The position numbers and the translations under genes are program-made. From Sediminibacillus albus (GTDB lineage: Bacteria > Bacillota > Bacilli > Bacillales > Amphibacillaceae): a stretch of DNA of 64,000 bases. This document shows, piece after piece, positions 8,315 through 18,474 of the stretch. Numbering within the stretch: the stretch's first letter is position 1; each line of letters begins with the position of its first letter. The notes beneath the pieces were generated by a model that made no database searches, was not told where the DNA came from, and was given only the letters and a program-made list of their open reading frames with translations. Location of the stretch: contig NZ_FNFL01000001.1 in the NCBI RefSeq assembly GCF_900101125.1, positions 1 through 64,000 of the forward strand, read 5' to 3'.

Positions 8315-10390
8315 ATGAAGCGAGTGCTCATTATTGGCGGAGGAAAAGGCGGCACTGCCTTATTAAAATTACTCAAAGCAACAGAACGCATGAAAATTGT
8401 TGCACTGGTAGATAAGGACAGTGATGCTCCTGGTATTAAAGCAGCTAAGGAATTTAGCATTAAAACCGGAAGCCGTTGGCAGGATTGGATTCATGAGGAA
8501 ATTGATATAATTATTGAGGCAACTGGTTCGGAAGAAGTATTGCAAGAGATTATTACGGTTAGAACAGGTAGTACAGTAGTCATCCCTGGATCAGTAGCAT
8601 ACATAACCGCTGAATTATTAGAAGAGAAAGAGACATTGCTTAGCCAGTTGAAGAGCCAGACGTACAACCAAGAATTGATTATGAACAATATTCATGAGGG
8701 AATGATCGTGATAGACGATGATGAGTCCGTCGTATTCGTAAATAAGCGAGCGGAACAAATCGTTGGTGTCTCCAAAAATAATTTCATTCATAGACCGATA
8801 AGGGAAGTGATAGACCAAACAAGGCTTCCGGAAGTATTACGGTCTAGAAAAAAAGAAGTGAACCAGAAGCTAATTCTGGAAAATGGCAAAAAAGTCATCA
8901 CAACGAGAATTCCAATTATTGATGCTTCTGACCGCTTAAAAGGCGCTTTTGCAGTTTTTAGGGATATTACTGAAGTTGTAGAGTTGGCCGAGCAAGTGAC
9001 CGGTCTAAAAGAAGTAAAGAAAATGCTAGAAGCTATTTTTCACTCATCAGATGAAGCGATCAGTGTGGTTGATGAATCTGGACTCGGTATAATGGTTAAT
9101 CCTGCTTATACACGCATTACTGGCCTGAAGGAGGATGATATTATCGGTAAACCGGCTTCTACCGATATTTCCGAAGGCGAAAGCATGCACATGAAAGTGC
9201 TTTCAACCAGAAGGCCGGTCAGAGGTGTGCGGATGAAAGTCGGTCCTGCCAAGAAGGATGTTATCGTCAATGTCGCCCCTATTATTGTCGATGGTAAGTT
9301 AAAGGGCAGTGTGGGAGTTTTACATGATGTCACAGAGATAAAATCCTTAACGAGTGAATTGCGGAGAGCCAGACAAATCATTCGTAACCTCGAAGCTAAA
9401 TACACGTTTGACGATATCGTAGGTTCTTCCAATGAATTACTTTTGTCTCTTGAACAAGCAAGAGTCGGGGCGAAAACGCCAGCTACTGTTTTGCTTCGCG
9501 GAGAGTCCGGGACCGGAAAGGAATTGTTTGCCCATGCGATTCATAATGAAAGCAATCGCAGGAACAATAAATTCATTCGGGTGAATTGTGCGGCAATGGA
9601 AGAACAAGTGCTGGAAGCAGAATTGTTCGGGTTTGAAGAAGGGGCCTTTTCCGAATCGAAGCGCGGCGGAAAAAAAGGATATTTTGAAGAAGCTAATAAT
9701 GGAAGTGTTTTTTTGGATGAAATTGGCGAACTTAGTCTCCGGCTGCAGGCAAAGTTACTTAGAGTCCTGCAGGAAGGCGAAATATTCCGCCTTGGAGGAA
9801 ATGAGCCGATCTCCATTGATGTACGAATTATAACTGCAACTAACATAAATTTAGAAAAGGCGATTATGAACGGTAAATTCAGAGAAGATTTATATTATCG
9901 CCTAAATCGCTTGCCAATCTTTATTCCTGCACTTAGAGAGAGAATGGATGATTTAAATGAACTTTCTGCTCATCTCATTGAAAAGATAAACCAGGATTAT
10001 GGACGTAATGTTAATCATATCCATCATGAAGCCCTTAACGATTTAAAAAAGTATCACTGGCCGGGTAATGTAAGAGAATTAGAAAATGTAATTGGGAGAG
10101 CAATGATAAAGATGCAGGTTGGCGAGGAAGTGATCACGAAGCAGCATTTACCAGAACTCCCCTCAGAACAACCAGAAATGGAAACGGAAACACGGACGTT
10201 CAATTATCATGGAAAGCCATTGCAAGAGTGTCTAGAAGCTTTCGAAAAAGAAGTAATTGAAACAGCATTTAAAGATAACAGCTACAATAAAACAAAAACC
10301 GCTGACAGCTTAGGCATTTCCGTTAGAAATTTATATTATAAAATGGATAAATATAAAATTGAAAAAAATAGCATGCAAGATTCTTCATAG
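8315..10390 (+). CDS. bkdR: BkdR, sigma-54-type activator of the bkd operon
   Basis: The 691-residue regulator has an N-terminal Rossmann-like segment (about 1-85, LIIGGGKGGTAL) and two PAS-type sensory regions (about 115-225 and 240-345). An AAA+ sigma-54 interaction domain follows (about 365-595) with Walker A GESGTGKE and Walker B VFLDEIGEL. A Fis-type HTH ends the protein (about 640-685, NKTKTADSLGISVRNLYYKM). In B. subtilis BkdR activates the keto acid dehydrogenase operon with sigma-L. The sigma-54 contact loop, normally GAFTGA, reads GAFSES here (residues 443-448), an unusual change. The ATG at 8315 follows aaggtgtgatgctgg. ptb follows after 38 bases. Confidence 0.9.
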   Translation: MKRVLIIGGGKGGTALLKLLKATERMKIVALVDKDSDAPGIKAAKEFSIKTGSRWQDWIHEEIDIIIEATGSEEVLQEIITVRTGSTVVIPGSVAYITAELLEEKETLLSQLKSQTYNQELIMNNIHEGMIVIDDDESVVFVNKRAEQIVGVSKNNFIHRPIREVIDQTRLPEVLRSRKKEVNQKLILENGKKVITTRIPIIDASDRLKGAFAVFRDITEVVELAEQVTGLKEVKKMLEAIFHSSDEAISVVDESGLGIMVNPAYTRITGLKEDDIIGKPASTDISEGESMHMKVLSTRRPVRGVRMKVGPAKKDVIVNVAPIIVDGKLKGSVGVLHDVTEIKSLTSELRRARQIIRNLEAKYTFDDIVGSSNELLLSLEQARVGAKTPATVLLRGESGTGKELFAHAIHNESNRRNNKFIRVNCAAMEEQVLEAELFGFEEGAFSESKRGGKKGYFEEANNGSVFLDEIGELSLRLQAKLLRVLQEGEIFRLGGNEPISIDVRIITATNINLEKAIMNGKFREDLYYRLNRLPIFIPALRERMDDLNELSAHLIEKINQDYGRNVNHIHHEALNDLKKYHWPGNVRELENVIGRAMIKMQVGEEVITKQHLPELPSEQPEMETETRTFNYHGKPLQECLEAFEKEVIETAFKDNSYNKTKTADSLGISVRNLYYKMDKYKIEKNSMQDSS

Positions 10391-10428
10391 TGCACGTGCT
10401 GAACCAAAAAGTGCTTGGAGGGTGGAAG

Positions 10429-11331
10429 ATGAAGAAATTAGAAGAGCTATTGAAAAATATGGGGGAAGTGCACCGAAAAAATATAGCTGTCGTCCAGGCC
10501 GCCGATAAAGAAGTGTTAATGGCTGTAGAAGATGCCCTTCGGCGAGAATTATGTCAGTTTACGCTTTATGGATCTGCCGCCAAAATCAAAAGCATTTGTG
10601 AAGCCGAGGGGATTGATCCTGCATTGCCGGATTTACATATTGTAGACGCTGTATCGGAGGAAGAAGCTGCTAGTAAAGCAGTAAAAGACGTAGCTAACGG
10701 CACAGCCCATGTATTAATGAAAGGAAATATTGCTACAAGTTCTTTAATGAAGGAAGTATTGAATAAACAGTATGGCTTGCGTACTGGGAATATCCTATCC
10801 CACACTGCTTTATTTGAGATTCCGGGTCATAAGAAGACGATTTTTTTAACGGATGCCGCTTTAAACATTGCCCCTGACCTGCAACAAAAGGCGTCGATAA
10901 TTAATAATGCTGTACATGTAGCAAAAAGTGTAGGGATAGCAATTCCGAAAGTGGCCGTTCTGGCAGCTGTCGAAACGGTCAATCCTGCAATGCAGACCAC
11001 ACTGGATGCTGCTGTACTAGCCCAAATGCAAAAAAGGGGACAAATAAGCGGCTGCGTGGTAGATGGGCCGCTAGCATTTGATGTTGCGGTATCTCCTAAA
11101 GCGGCTGATCATAAAAGGGTCTCTTCCGAGGTAGCTGGAGACACAGACATTCTCGTAGTGCCAAGTATTGAAACAGGAAATGCTTTATATAAATCATTTG
11201 TTTATTTTTCCAATGCGAAAGTGGCTGCCGTTATTACAGGAGCCAAGGCTCCGATTGTGCTGACTTCCAGATCTGACACTGCGGAAAATAAATTAACTTC
11301 ATTAGCATTGGCATTGAGAACCTTACTCTAA
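10429..11331 (+). CDS. ptb: Phosphate butyryltransferase
   Basis: The 300-residue enzyme transfers the acyl group of butyryl-CoA or branched acyl-CoAs to phosphate. In the bkd operon it works with buk to recover ATP from excess acyl-CoA. The family segments VLMKGNI(A)TS, LSHTALFEIPGHKK, DAALNIAPDL and IVDGPLAFDVAVS are visible as in phosphotransacetylase/Ptb proteins. The ATG at 10429 follows ggagggtggaag. A longer in-frame form starting at 10390 would overlap the bkdR stop and lacks a ribosome site. This is the first structural gene of the operon; bcd follows after 13 bases. Confidence 0.93.
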   Translation: MKKLEELLKNMGEVHRKNIAVVQAADKEVLMAVEDALRRELCQFTLYGSAAKIKSICEAEGIDPALPDLHIVDAVSEEEAASKAVKDVANGTAHVLMKGNIATSSLMKEVLNKQYGLRTGNILSHTALFEIPGHKKTIFLTDAALNIAPDLQQKASIINNAVHVAKSVGIAIPKVAVLAAVETVNPAMQTTLDAAVLAQMQKRGQISGCVVDGPLAFDVAVSPKAADHKRVSSEVAGDTDILVVPSIETGNALYKSFVYFSNAKVAAVITGAKAPIVLTSRSDTAENKLTSLALALRTLL

Positions 11332-11344
11332 GGAGGAATAGAAA

Positions 11345-12439
11345 ATGGAAATATTTAAATACATGGAAAGTTATGATTACGAACAGTTACTTTTCTGCCA
11401 GGACGAACAATCAGGATTGAAGGCTATTGTAGCTATTCATGACACTACATTAGGACCAGCCTTAGGCGGAACGAGAATGTGGACTTATGATTCAGAAGAG
11501 GCAGCTATCACGGATGCATTAAGACTGGCAAAAGGAATGACATACAAGAACGCGGCTGCCGGCTTAAATTTAGGCGGAGGTAAAACTGTAATAATCGGGG
11601 ATCCAAAAAAGGATAAAAATGAGGCAATGTTCCGTGCTTTTGGACGGTTCATCCAAGGTTTGAACGGGCGGTATATTACTGCAGAAGATGTTGGTACTAC
11701 TGTAAGAGACATGGATTTAATCCATGAAGAAACAGACTTTGTCACAGGTATTTCTCCTGAGTTCGGTTCTTCGGGAAACCCTTCTCCCGTTACTGCTTAT
11801 GGAGTGTATAAAGGGATTAAAGCTGCAGCGAAGGAAGCTTTTGGTTCTGACTCACTCGAAGGAAAGACAATCGCAGTCCAGGGTGTAGGAAATGTAGCTT
11901 ATAACTTATGCGGCCATCTACACGAAGAAGGCGCCAATTTGATTGTCACGGACATTAATAAAGAGGCTGTAAACAGAGCAGTTGAAGCGTATGGCGCGAA
12001 AGCCGTTGACCCGGATGATATTTACCAAGTGGACTGTGACATTTATGCTCCATGTGCTTTAGGAGCGACGATTAATGACGACACAATCCCTCAATTAAAG
12101 GCAAAAGTAGTCGCAGGAGCTGCCAACAACCAATTAAAAGAAACGAAGCATGGTGATATTCTTCATGAAAAAGGCATTGTTTATGCGCCTGATTATGTCA
12201 TTAACGCAGGAGGAGTCATAAATGTTGCTGATGAGTTAATTGGCTACAATCAAGACAGAGCAATGAAGCGGGTGGAGACAATTTATTCGAGCCTGGAAAG
12301 AGTGTTCGAAATATCTCAGCGTGATAACCTTCCGACATATGCCGCCGCGGATCGAATGGCGGAAGAAAGAATTCAGATGTTAAAGCAATCGAGAAGCCAA
12401 TTTCTTACCAACAGCCATCATATTTTGAGCAGGCGATAG
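11345..12439 (+). CDS. bcd: Leucine dehydrogenase
   Basis: The NAD-dependent branched-chain amino acid dehydrogenase deaminates Leu, Val and Ile to keto acids, the substrates of the BkdA/B complex. It has 364 residues, typical for the family. The N-terminal Glu/Leu/Phe/Val dehydrogenase dimerisation domain includes [10 protein letters not shown] and the catalytic-lysine region [12 protein letters not shown]. The Rossmann domain begins around 175 (VQGVGNVA). The start follows aaggaggaatagaaa. It is the second structural gene of the ptb-bkdB operon. Confidence 0.96.
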   Translation: MEIFKYMESYDYEQLLFCQDEQSGLKAIVAIHDTTLGPALGGTRMWTYDSEEAAITDALRLAKGMTYKNAAAGLNLGGGKTVIIGDPKKDKNEAMFRAFGRFIQGLNGRYITAEDVGTTVRDMDLIHEETDFVTGISPEFGSSGNPSPVTAYGVYKGIKAAAKEAFGSDSLEGKTIAVQGVGNVAYNLCGHLHEEGANLIVTDINKEAVNRAVEAYGAKAVDPDDIYQVDCDIYAPCALGATINDDTIPQLKAKVVAGAANNQLKETKHGDILHEKGIVYAPDYVINAGGVINVADELIGYNQDRAMKRVETIYSSLERVFEISQRDNLPTYAAADRMAEERIQMLKQSRSQFLTNSHHILSRR

Positions 12440-12477
12440 AAGCAACGAAAGTAAGTTCAACAACGGGGGTACAAGAA

Positions 12478-13563
12478 TTGCAACAAGTCAATCGAGTTTT
12501 AGTAATCAATCCTGGTTCAACATCCACTAAAATAGGTGTTTTTGATAACAAGCAATGTTTATTTGAAAAAACAATCAGGCATACCGCTGACGAACTATCG
12601 GCGTATCAAAGAGTCATCGACCAGTATCAATTTCGAAAATCAGTCATTTTGGAACAGCTTCATCAGGAAGGTATTAACATATCAAAGCTTAATGCTGTCT
12701 GTGGCAGGGGCGGATTGCTTCGGCCGATTGAAGGCGGATCTTATCTGGTAAATGAGACAATGCTTCAAGATCTGCGCATGGGTTACAATGGTGAACACGC
12801 ATCTAACCTTGGAGGGATCTTGGCTTATGAAATAGCCTCAGGACTCAACATTCCTGCCTTTATTGTTGACCCGGTAGTTGTAGATGAATTGGATGAAATC
12901 GCAAGAATGTCAGGAGTACCTGATATTCCGAGGAAAAGCATCTTCCATGCTCTAAATCAAAAAGCGGTAGCACGCAGAGCTGCCAATGATTTAAACCAGC
13001 CCTATGGCCAAATCAATTTGATTGTCTGCCATATGGGCGGCGGTATTACGGTAGGAGCCCATCATAAAGGTCGGGTAATCGATGTCAATAATGGACTACA
13101 CGGGGACGGGCCATTTTCTCCGGAGCGGGCAGGGACAGTCCCTGCCGGGGATCTCGTCTCGATGTGCTTTTCTGGACAGTATTACCGCGAAGAAGTAATG
13201 GAGAAACTAGTAGGTAAAGGCGGATTAGTCGGATACTTGCAAACGAACGATGCTTTGGAAGTGGAACGAATGATAGAAGCGGGAAATGAACAAGCAAAAC
13301 AAGTTTATGAAGCTATGGCCTATCAGATCGCCAAAGAAATCGGTGCAATGGCCGCTGTATTAAATGGTAAAGTTGATGGGATCGCTTTAACTGGCGGACT
13401 AGCTTATGGAAAAAACTTTACAGCCCTGATAGCGGACAGGGTCAAGTGGATAGCCGATGTCTTCATTTATCCTGGCGAGAATGAGTTACAGGCGCTTGCA
13501 GAAGGTGCCATTCGTGTATTATCAGGAGAAGAGGAACCAAAGGATTATCCAAACCCAGTTTAA
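12478..13563 (+). CDS. buk: Butyrate kinase
   Basis: The 361-residue acetate/butyrate kinase-family enzyme converts acyl phosphate plus ADP to acid plus ATP. It pairs with Ptb. The ASKHA-fold phosphate motif is [16 protein letters not shown] near the N-terminus. Other family motifs are [20 protein letters not shown] and the C-terminal ALTGGLAYG. The start is a TTG (12478) preceded by cgggggtacaagaa. No in-frame ATG occurs early, and this choice gives the normal N-terminus. Confidence 0.94.
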   Translation: MQQVNRVLVINPGSTSTKIGVFDNKQCLFEKTIRHTADELSAYQRVIDQYQFRKSVILEQLHQEGINISKLNAVCGRGGLLRPIEGGSYLVNETMLQDLRMGYNGEHASNLGGILAYEIASGLNIPAFIVDPVVVDELDEIARMSGVPDIPRKSIFHALNQKAVARRAANDLNQPYGQINLIVCHMGGGITVGAHHKGRVIDVNNGLHGDGPFSPERAGTVPAGDLVSMCFSGQYYREEVMEKLVGKGGLVGYLQTNDALEVERMIEAGNEQAKQVYEAMAYQIAKEIGAMAAVLNGKVDGIALTGGLAYGKNFTALIADRVKWIADVFIYPGENELQALAEGAIRVLSGEEEPKDYPNPV

Positions 13564-13586
13564 GAAAAAGATTGGAGTGAAACGGA

Positions 13587-15011
13587 ATGGCTCAAGATTA
13601 TGATTTAGTGATTATTGGCGGCGGTACTGGCGGTTATGTTGCTGCTATTCGTGCCTCTCAGCTGGGATTGAAAACAGCAATCGTCGAAAAAGGAAAGCTT
13701 GGCGGCACTTGTCTCCATGAGGGATGCATTCCTTCCAAAGCTTTATTAAGAAGCGCCGAAGTTTTCAGGCAAACGAAGGAAGCTGGCCAATTTGGTGTGA
13801 ATGTAGCAGAACCAACAGTGAACTTTTTAAAGGTACAAGAAAGAAAAAACGAAATCATTGCTGCATTACATAAGGGCGTCCAAGGGCTGCTCAACAAGGG
13901 GAAAATTGATGTTTATGAAGGTACAGGCAGAATACTCGGGCCGTCGATTTTTTCCCCAACTGCCGGTACAGTTTCTGTAGAAATGAATAATGGGGAAGAA
14001 AATGAGATGCTGGTCCCTAAAAATGTACTAATTGCTACAGGATCTAAACCTAGAACACTGCCAGGCCTTGAGGTGGATGGTGAGGTAATTATGACCTCCG
14101 ACCATGCCTTACAAATGGAAGAGCTTCCTGAATCGGTTATTATCGTCGGCGGCGGAGTTATCGGTATTGAATGGGCTTCAATGCTTGCTGATTTCGGGGT
14201 AGAAGTCAATGTAATCGAATACATCGACCGTATCCTCCCGACAGAGGACAAGGATGTCTCCAAAGAAATGGAACGACAACTTAAAAAGAAAAACATTAAG
14301 ATCCATACCAATGCAAAAGTTATGCCAGATTCTTTAAAAAAGGAAAACGGAGTGGAAGTTTCCGCAGAAATAAACGGAGAGCAACACTCATTTCAAGCAG
14401 ACAAGCTGCTTGTATCTGTGGGGAGAGAAGCCAACGTCCACAATATCGGCTTGGAAAACACCGACATTGTTGTTAATGACCACGGGGTCATCCAAGTAAA
14501 TGATTTCTACCAAACCAAAGAAACGCACATCTATGCAATTGGTGATGTGGTTGGAGGGATGCAGCTGGCTCATGTTGCCTCCCATGAGGGAATAGCTGCT
14601 GTTGAGCATATGGCTGATACTAATCCGGAGAAAATGGACTATAAACATATTCCGTCTTGTATCTACTCTAATCCGGAAGCTGCCAGTGTGGGACTAACAG
14701 AAGAACAGGCAGCGGATAAAGGATTCGAAATCAAAACAGGAAAGATGCCATTTAAAGCAATTGGAAAAGCTCTCGTTTTTGGTGAAACAGACGGGTTTGT
14801 CAAAATTATAACGGATAAAAAGACGGACGACATATTGGGCATCCATATGATTGGTCCCCATGTCACTGATATGATTTCTGAAGCTGGTCTTGCGAAAGTA
14901 CTAGATGCCACAGCTTGGGAGATTGGGGAAACGATCCACCCCCACCCTACACTTTCAGAAGCAATTGGAGAAGCTGCCCTGGCAGTAGAAGGGAAACAAA
15001 TTCATGGATAA
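13587..15011 (+). CDS. lpdV: Dihydrolipoyl dehydrogenase (E3) of the keto acid dehydrogenase complex
   Basis: The FAD enzyme reoxidises dihydrolipoyl-E2 with NAD. The 474-residue protein has the FAD GxGxxG motif (IIGGGTGGYVAA), the redox disulfide motif GGTCLHEGCIPSK, the NAD-binding IIVGGGVIGIEWA segment and the C-terminal interface HPHPTLSEAIGEA, which carries the catalytic His-Glu dyad. Its place between buk and bkdAA marks it as the branched-chain E3 rather than the pyruvate dehydrogenase one. ATG after ttggagtgaaacgga. Confidence 0.95.
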   Translation: MAQDYDLVIIGGGTGGYVAAIRASQLGLKTAIVEKGKLGGTCLHEGCIPSKALLRSAEVFRQTKEAGQFGVNVAEPTVNFLKVQERKNEIIAALHKGVQGLLNKGKIDVYEGTGRILGPSIFSPTAGTVSVEMNNGEENEMLVPKNVLIATGSKPRTLPGLEVDGEVIMTSDHALQMEELPESVIIVGGGVIGIEWASMLADFGVEVNVIEYIDRILPTEDKDVSKEMERQLKKKNIKIHTNAKVMPDSLKKENGVEVSAEINGEQHSFQADKLLVSVGREANVHNIGLENTDIVVNDHGVIQVNDFYQTKETHIYAIGDVVGGMQLAHVASHEGIAAVEHMADTNPEKMDYKHIPSCIYSNPEAASVGLTEEQAADKGFEIKTGKMPFKAIGKALVFGETDGFVKIITDKKTDDILGIHMIGPHVTDMISEAGLAKVLDATAWEIGETIHPHPTLSEAIGEAALAVEGKQIHG

Positions 15012-15034
15012 AACGATAGGAGGGAAATAAATTA

Positions 15035-16024
15035 ATGGAAAATCGACATAAAAGACTTGGATTAAGTGATGAGCAAGTACTTGATATGTACAGAACGATG
15101 CTGCTGGCCCGCAGGATAGATGAAAGAATGTGGCTGTTAAATCGTTCAGGAAAAATTCCTTTTGTTATATCCTGCCAAGGGCAGGAGGCTGCACAAGTAG
15201 GGGCTGCTTATGCATTAGAGCGGGACAAAGACTATGTACTGCCTTATTACCGGGATATGGGCGTTGTCCTTGCTTTCGGCATGACAGCACGGGAATTGAT
15301 GCTGTCTGGATTCGCAAAATCAGAAGACCCTAATTCAGGCGGCCGGCAAATGCCAGGCCATTTCGGCCAGAAGAAAAACCGGATTGTAACTGGTTCATCT
15401 CCTGTTACAACACAAGTTCCCCATGCAGTCGGTATTTCACTGGCAGGAAAAATGGAGAAAAAGGATTTCGTCAGTTTGGTTACCTTTGGTGAAGGTTCTT
15501 CCAACCAGGGAGATTTTCATGAAGGGGCTAATTTTGCCGGTGTTCACAAATTGCCGGTGATTTTCATGGTAGAAAACAATAAGTATGCTATTTCTGTTCC
15601 TGTCAGCAAGCAGTTGGCTTGTGAAAAAGTCTCCGACCGTGCGCAAGGTTACGGAATGCCGGGATACACGATAGACGGAAACGACCCGCTTGCTGTCTAT
15701 GAAGCGGTCAAAGAAGCTGCAGACAGAGGCCGGCAAGGGGAAGGGCCGACATTAATAGAGGCGGTTTCCTACCGTTTAACAGCCCATTCCAGTGATGATG
15801 ACGATCGTACTTATCGTTTGAAGGAAGAAGTGGAAGCTGCTAGACAAGAAGATTCTATCCATACCTTTTCTGCTTATTTAAGAGAACAAGGGATTTTCAC
15901 GGAAGAGAAAGAAAAAGAAATGAACGACGAGATTATGGCTATTGTCAATGATGCTACGGATTATGCGGAAAATGCCGCATATGCAGATCCAGACACAATT
16001 TATAAATATGTTTATGCAGAGTGA
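15035..16024 (+). CDS. bkdAA: Branched-chain keto acid dehydrogenase E1 alpha
   Basis: The thiamine diphosphate-dependent E1 alpha subunit decarboxylates branched keto acids. The 329-residue protein shows the ThDP motif beginning with GEGSSNQGDFHEG and ending around VENNKYAISVP (the GDG...NN signature in its E1-alpha variant). The substrate-side motif MPGHFG and the phosphorylation-loop-like SYRLTAHSSDDD are also present. It works as a heterotetramer with BkdAB, whose start lies 11 bases downstream. The start follows gggaggaaataaatta-type spacing (aggagggaaataaatta). Confidence 0.96.
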   Translation: MENRHKRLGLSDEQVLDMYRTMLLARRIDERMWLLNRSGKIPFVISCQGQEAAQVGAAYALERDKDYVLPYYRDMGVVLAFGMTARELMLSGFAKSEDPNSGGRQMPGHFGQKKNRIVTGSSPVTTQVPHAVGISLAGKMEKKDFVSLVTFGEGSSNQGDFHEGANFAGVHKLPVIFMVENNKYAISVPVSKQLACEKVSDRAQGYGMPGYTIDGNDPLAVYEAVKEAADRGRQGEGPTLIEAVSYRLTAHSSDDDDRTYRLKEEVEAARQEDSIHTFSAYLREQGIFTEEKEKEMNDEIMAIVNDATDYAENAAYADPDTIYKYVYAE

Positions 16025-16035
16025 GGAGGGAATTT

Positions 16036-17019
16036 ATGCCTGTAAAGTCGTATATTCAAGCGGTAACACAAGCATTAACGGAAGAAATGGATAGAGACGA
16101 GAAAGTCTTTGTGCTCGGTGAAGACGTTGGTAAAAGAGGTGGAGTTTTCCGCGCCACAGACGGCCTGTATGATAAATTTGGAGAAGCACGTGTCCTTGAC
16201 ACCCCTTTGGCAGAGTCAGCAATCGCCGGAGTAGGTATCGGCGCTGCGATGTATGGGATGCGACCGGTTGCAGAGATGCAATTTGCGGATTTCATCATGC
16301 CGGCAGTCAACCAAATAATATCAGAAGCTGCAAAAATCAGATACCGTTCCAATAATGATTGGAGCTGCCCGATGACGATTAGAGCTCCTTATGGCGGCGG
16401 AGTGCATGGTGCTCTATATCATTCCCAGTCTGTGGAAGCTGTGTTTGCCAACCAGCCCGGACTGAAAATTGTTATGCCATCAACTCCATATGATGTGAAA
16501 GGGCTGCTGAAAGCAGCGATACGAGATGAAGACCCTGTCTTGTTTTTCGAACATAAGCGAGCTTATCGTTTGATCAAGGGTGAGGTTCCTGATGAAGATT
16601 ATACTCTGCCGTTAGGAAAAGCAGATGTTAAGCGAGAAGGAACGGATATCACTGTCATCACCTATGGGCTGTGTGTCCATTTTGCTTTGCAGGCTGCGGA
16701 AAAGCTTGAGCAGGAAGGGATAGACACACATATCCTTGATTTACGGACCGTATATCCACTCGATAAAGAAGCAATCGTTGAAGCCGCTTCGAAAACTGGC
16801 AAGGTGTTACTGCTAACCGAAGACAATAAAGAAGGAAGCATTATTGGCGAAGTAGCTGCTATTATCGGAGAATCGTGTCTGTTTGATTTGGATGCACCTA
16901 TTCAACGGCTGGCCGGTCCTGATGTTCCAGCGATGCCTTATGCTCCAACAATGGAGAAGAACTTTATGGTCAATCCAGATAAAGTAGAAAAGGCTATGCG
17001 CGAATTGGCAGAATTTTAA
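16036..17019 (+). CDS. bkdAB: Branched-chain keto acid dehydrogenase E1 beta
   Basis: The E1 beta subunit has 327 residues and a transketolase-like pyrimidine-binding domain (LGEDVGKRGGVFRAT; LAESAIAGVGIGAAMYG; EMQFADFIMPA). A C-terminal transketolase domain (from about 200, VITYGLCVHFALQAAEKL) follows. An in-frame GTG at 16021 overlaps the bkdAA stop, but gtgaggagggaattt is clearly the ribosome site for the ATG at 16036, so the shorter form was chosen. Confidence 0.95.
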   Translation: MPVKSYIQAVTQALTEEMDRDEKVFVLGEDVGKRGGVFRATDGLYDKFGEARVLDTPLAESAIAGVGIGAAMYGMRPVAEMQFADFIMPAVNQIISEAAKIRYRSNNDWSCPMTIRAPYGGGVHGALYHSQSVEAVFANQPGLKIVMPSTPYDVKGLLKAAIRDEDPVLFFEHKRAYRLIKGEVPDEDYTLPLGKADVKREGTDITVITYGLCVHFALQAAEKLEQEGIDTHILDLRTVYPLDKEAIVEAASKTGKVLLLTEDNKEGSIIGEVAAIIGESCLFDLDAPIQRLAGPDVPAMPYAPTMEKNFMVNPDKVEKAMRELAEF

Positions 17020-17037
17020 GGTGAAGGAGGGAACGCT

Positions 17038-18312
17038 ATGTCTATTGAAAAAATCAATATGCCCCAGCTGGGCGAAAGTGTAACAGAGGGAACAATCAGC
17101 CAGTGGCTTGTGAAGCCTGGCGACCACGTCAATAAGTATGACCCTATTGCAGAAGTAATGACCGATAAAGTGAATGCCGAAGTACCTTCGTCCTTTACCG
17201 GGAAGATAACAGAAATTATAGCAGAAGAAGATGAAACACTGGCTGTAGGGGATTTAATGTGTTATATCGAAGTCGAAGGCGGCAGTGAAACCAAAGAGGA
17301 CTTGGAAAACAAACCGCAGGAAACCGTTGAACCGGAAAAAAACACTCAGCCTTCAACGGATACATCTATGAAAAAAAGATACTCACCAGCAGTAATGAGA
17401 CTTGCCCAGGAAAATGATATTGAACTTTCCCAAATAGATGGCAGTGGCAAAGGCGGCAGAATTACACGTAAGGATATCGAAAAAATAATTGCAGATGGAG
17501 GAACGGCACCATCAGCCGCAGCTAGCAACAGACCTGCTGAAAGAGAAGAAACAGGGCAGCAGGAAGCAGAAGCAGTCCGTTCAAAAACGGCAGAAACGGT
17601 ACATACTTCTGAAGGGGCAAGAGAGATTCCGGTTACAGGTATCCGTAAAGCAATTGCTCAAAATATGGTGAAAGCGAAAACGGAGATTCCTCATGCATGG
17701 ATGATGGTGGAGGCAGATGTCACCAACCTGGTTAAGTATCGTAATGCTGTTAAAGATCAATTTAAGCAGGAAGAAGGCTTCACTGTGACTTTCTTCGCTT
17801 TTTTTGTCAAGGCAGTTGCGAAGGCAATCAAGGAGTTTCCACAGCTAAATAGTTCGTGGGCAGGCGATAAAATCATTCAGCATAAGGATGTCAATATTTC
17901 GATAGCCGTTGCTAAGGAGCAAGAATTGTTTGTACCCGTTATCAAGGCGGCCGATGAAAAAAGCATCAAAGGAATTGCCAAGGATATTAACGGTCTTGCT
18001 GCCAAAGCAAGAAACGGTAAGCTGACCGCTTCTGATATGGAAGGCGGCACATTTACTGTTAACAATACTGGCTCGTTCGGTTCTGTCCAATCCATGGGAG
18101 TAATCAATCATCCTCAAGCGGCAATTCTTCAGGTGGAATCGATTGTGAAACGCCCTGTAATTATTGATGACATGTTTGCAGCCAGAGATATGGTAAACCT
18201 TTGTTTGTCATTAGACCACCGCGTTCTGGACGGCTTGGTCTGCGGGCAATTTTTAAGCAGGGTCAAAGAGATCCTCGAACAGACGACCAAAGACAATACA
18301 CCGATTTATTAA
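17038..18312 (+). CDS. bkdB: Branched-chain keto acid dehydrogenase E2 acyltransferase
   Basis: The 424-residue core acyltransferase has one lipoyl domain (about 1-78, with the lipoylated Lys in MTDKVNAEV) and an Ala/Glu-rich linker. A peripheral subunit-binding domain sits at about 115-150 (SPAVMRLAQENDIELSQIDG), followed by the catalytic domain (about 195-424) with LSLDHRVLDG carrying the active-site His. It makes the branched acyl-CoAs used for fatty acid starters and feeds the methylmalonyl pathway. The start follows gtgaaggagggaacgct. It is the last gene of the operon, followed by a strong terminator. Confidence 0.96.
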   Translation: MSIEKINMPQLGESVTEGTISQWLVKPGDHVNKYDPIAEVMTDKVNAEVPSSFTGKITEIIAEEDETLAVGDLMCYIEVEGGSETKEDLENKPQETVEPEKNTQPSTDTSMKKRYSPAVMRLAQENDIELSQIDGSGKGGRITRKDIEKIIADGGTAPSAAASNRPAEREETGQQEAEAVRSKTAETVHTSEGAREIPVTGIRKAIAQNMVKAKTEIPHAWMMVEADVTNLVKYRNAVKDQFKQEEGFTVTFFAFFVKAVAKAIKEFPQLNSSWAGDKIIQHKDVNISIAVAKEQELFVPVIKAADEKSIKGIAKDINGLAAKARNGKLTASDMEGGTFTVNNTGSFGSVQSMGVINHPQAAILQVESIVKRPVIIDDMFAARDMVNLCLSLDHRVLDGLVCGQFLSRVKEILEQTTKDNTPIY

Positions 18313-18345
18313 AAAAGTTTGCAATGGGACAAAAGCAAGGAAATA

Positions 18346-18386
18346 AAAAACGAGCGCAATTGCCTTGTCGATTGTGCTCGTTTTTA
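18346..18386 (+). terminator. Strong terminator of the bkd operon
   Basis: The arms aaaaacgagcgcaat and attgtgctcgttttt form a near-perfect 15-bp stem with a 10-base loop, ending in T. Confidence 0.93.
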
Positions 18387-18474
18387 CATTTGCTCATAAG
18401 GTTGTTATGTTAGTGTAATGGACTTGCTTACATACGGAAACTAAGCAGTGACTAATACGGAAGGAGCGAAGTTT

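Noticed and set aside
10209-10224. Sigma-54 promoter-like tggaaagccattgca inside the bkdR 3' end
   Set aside because: The GG to GC distance is 9 bases instead of 10, the -24 half lacks CAC, and it lies about 200 bases before ptb inside coding sequence.
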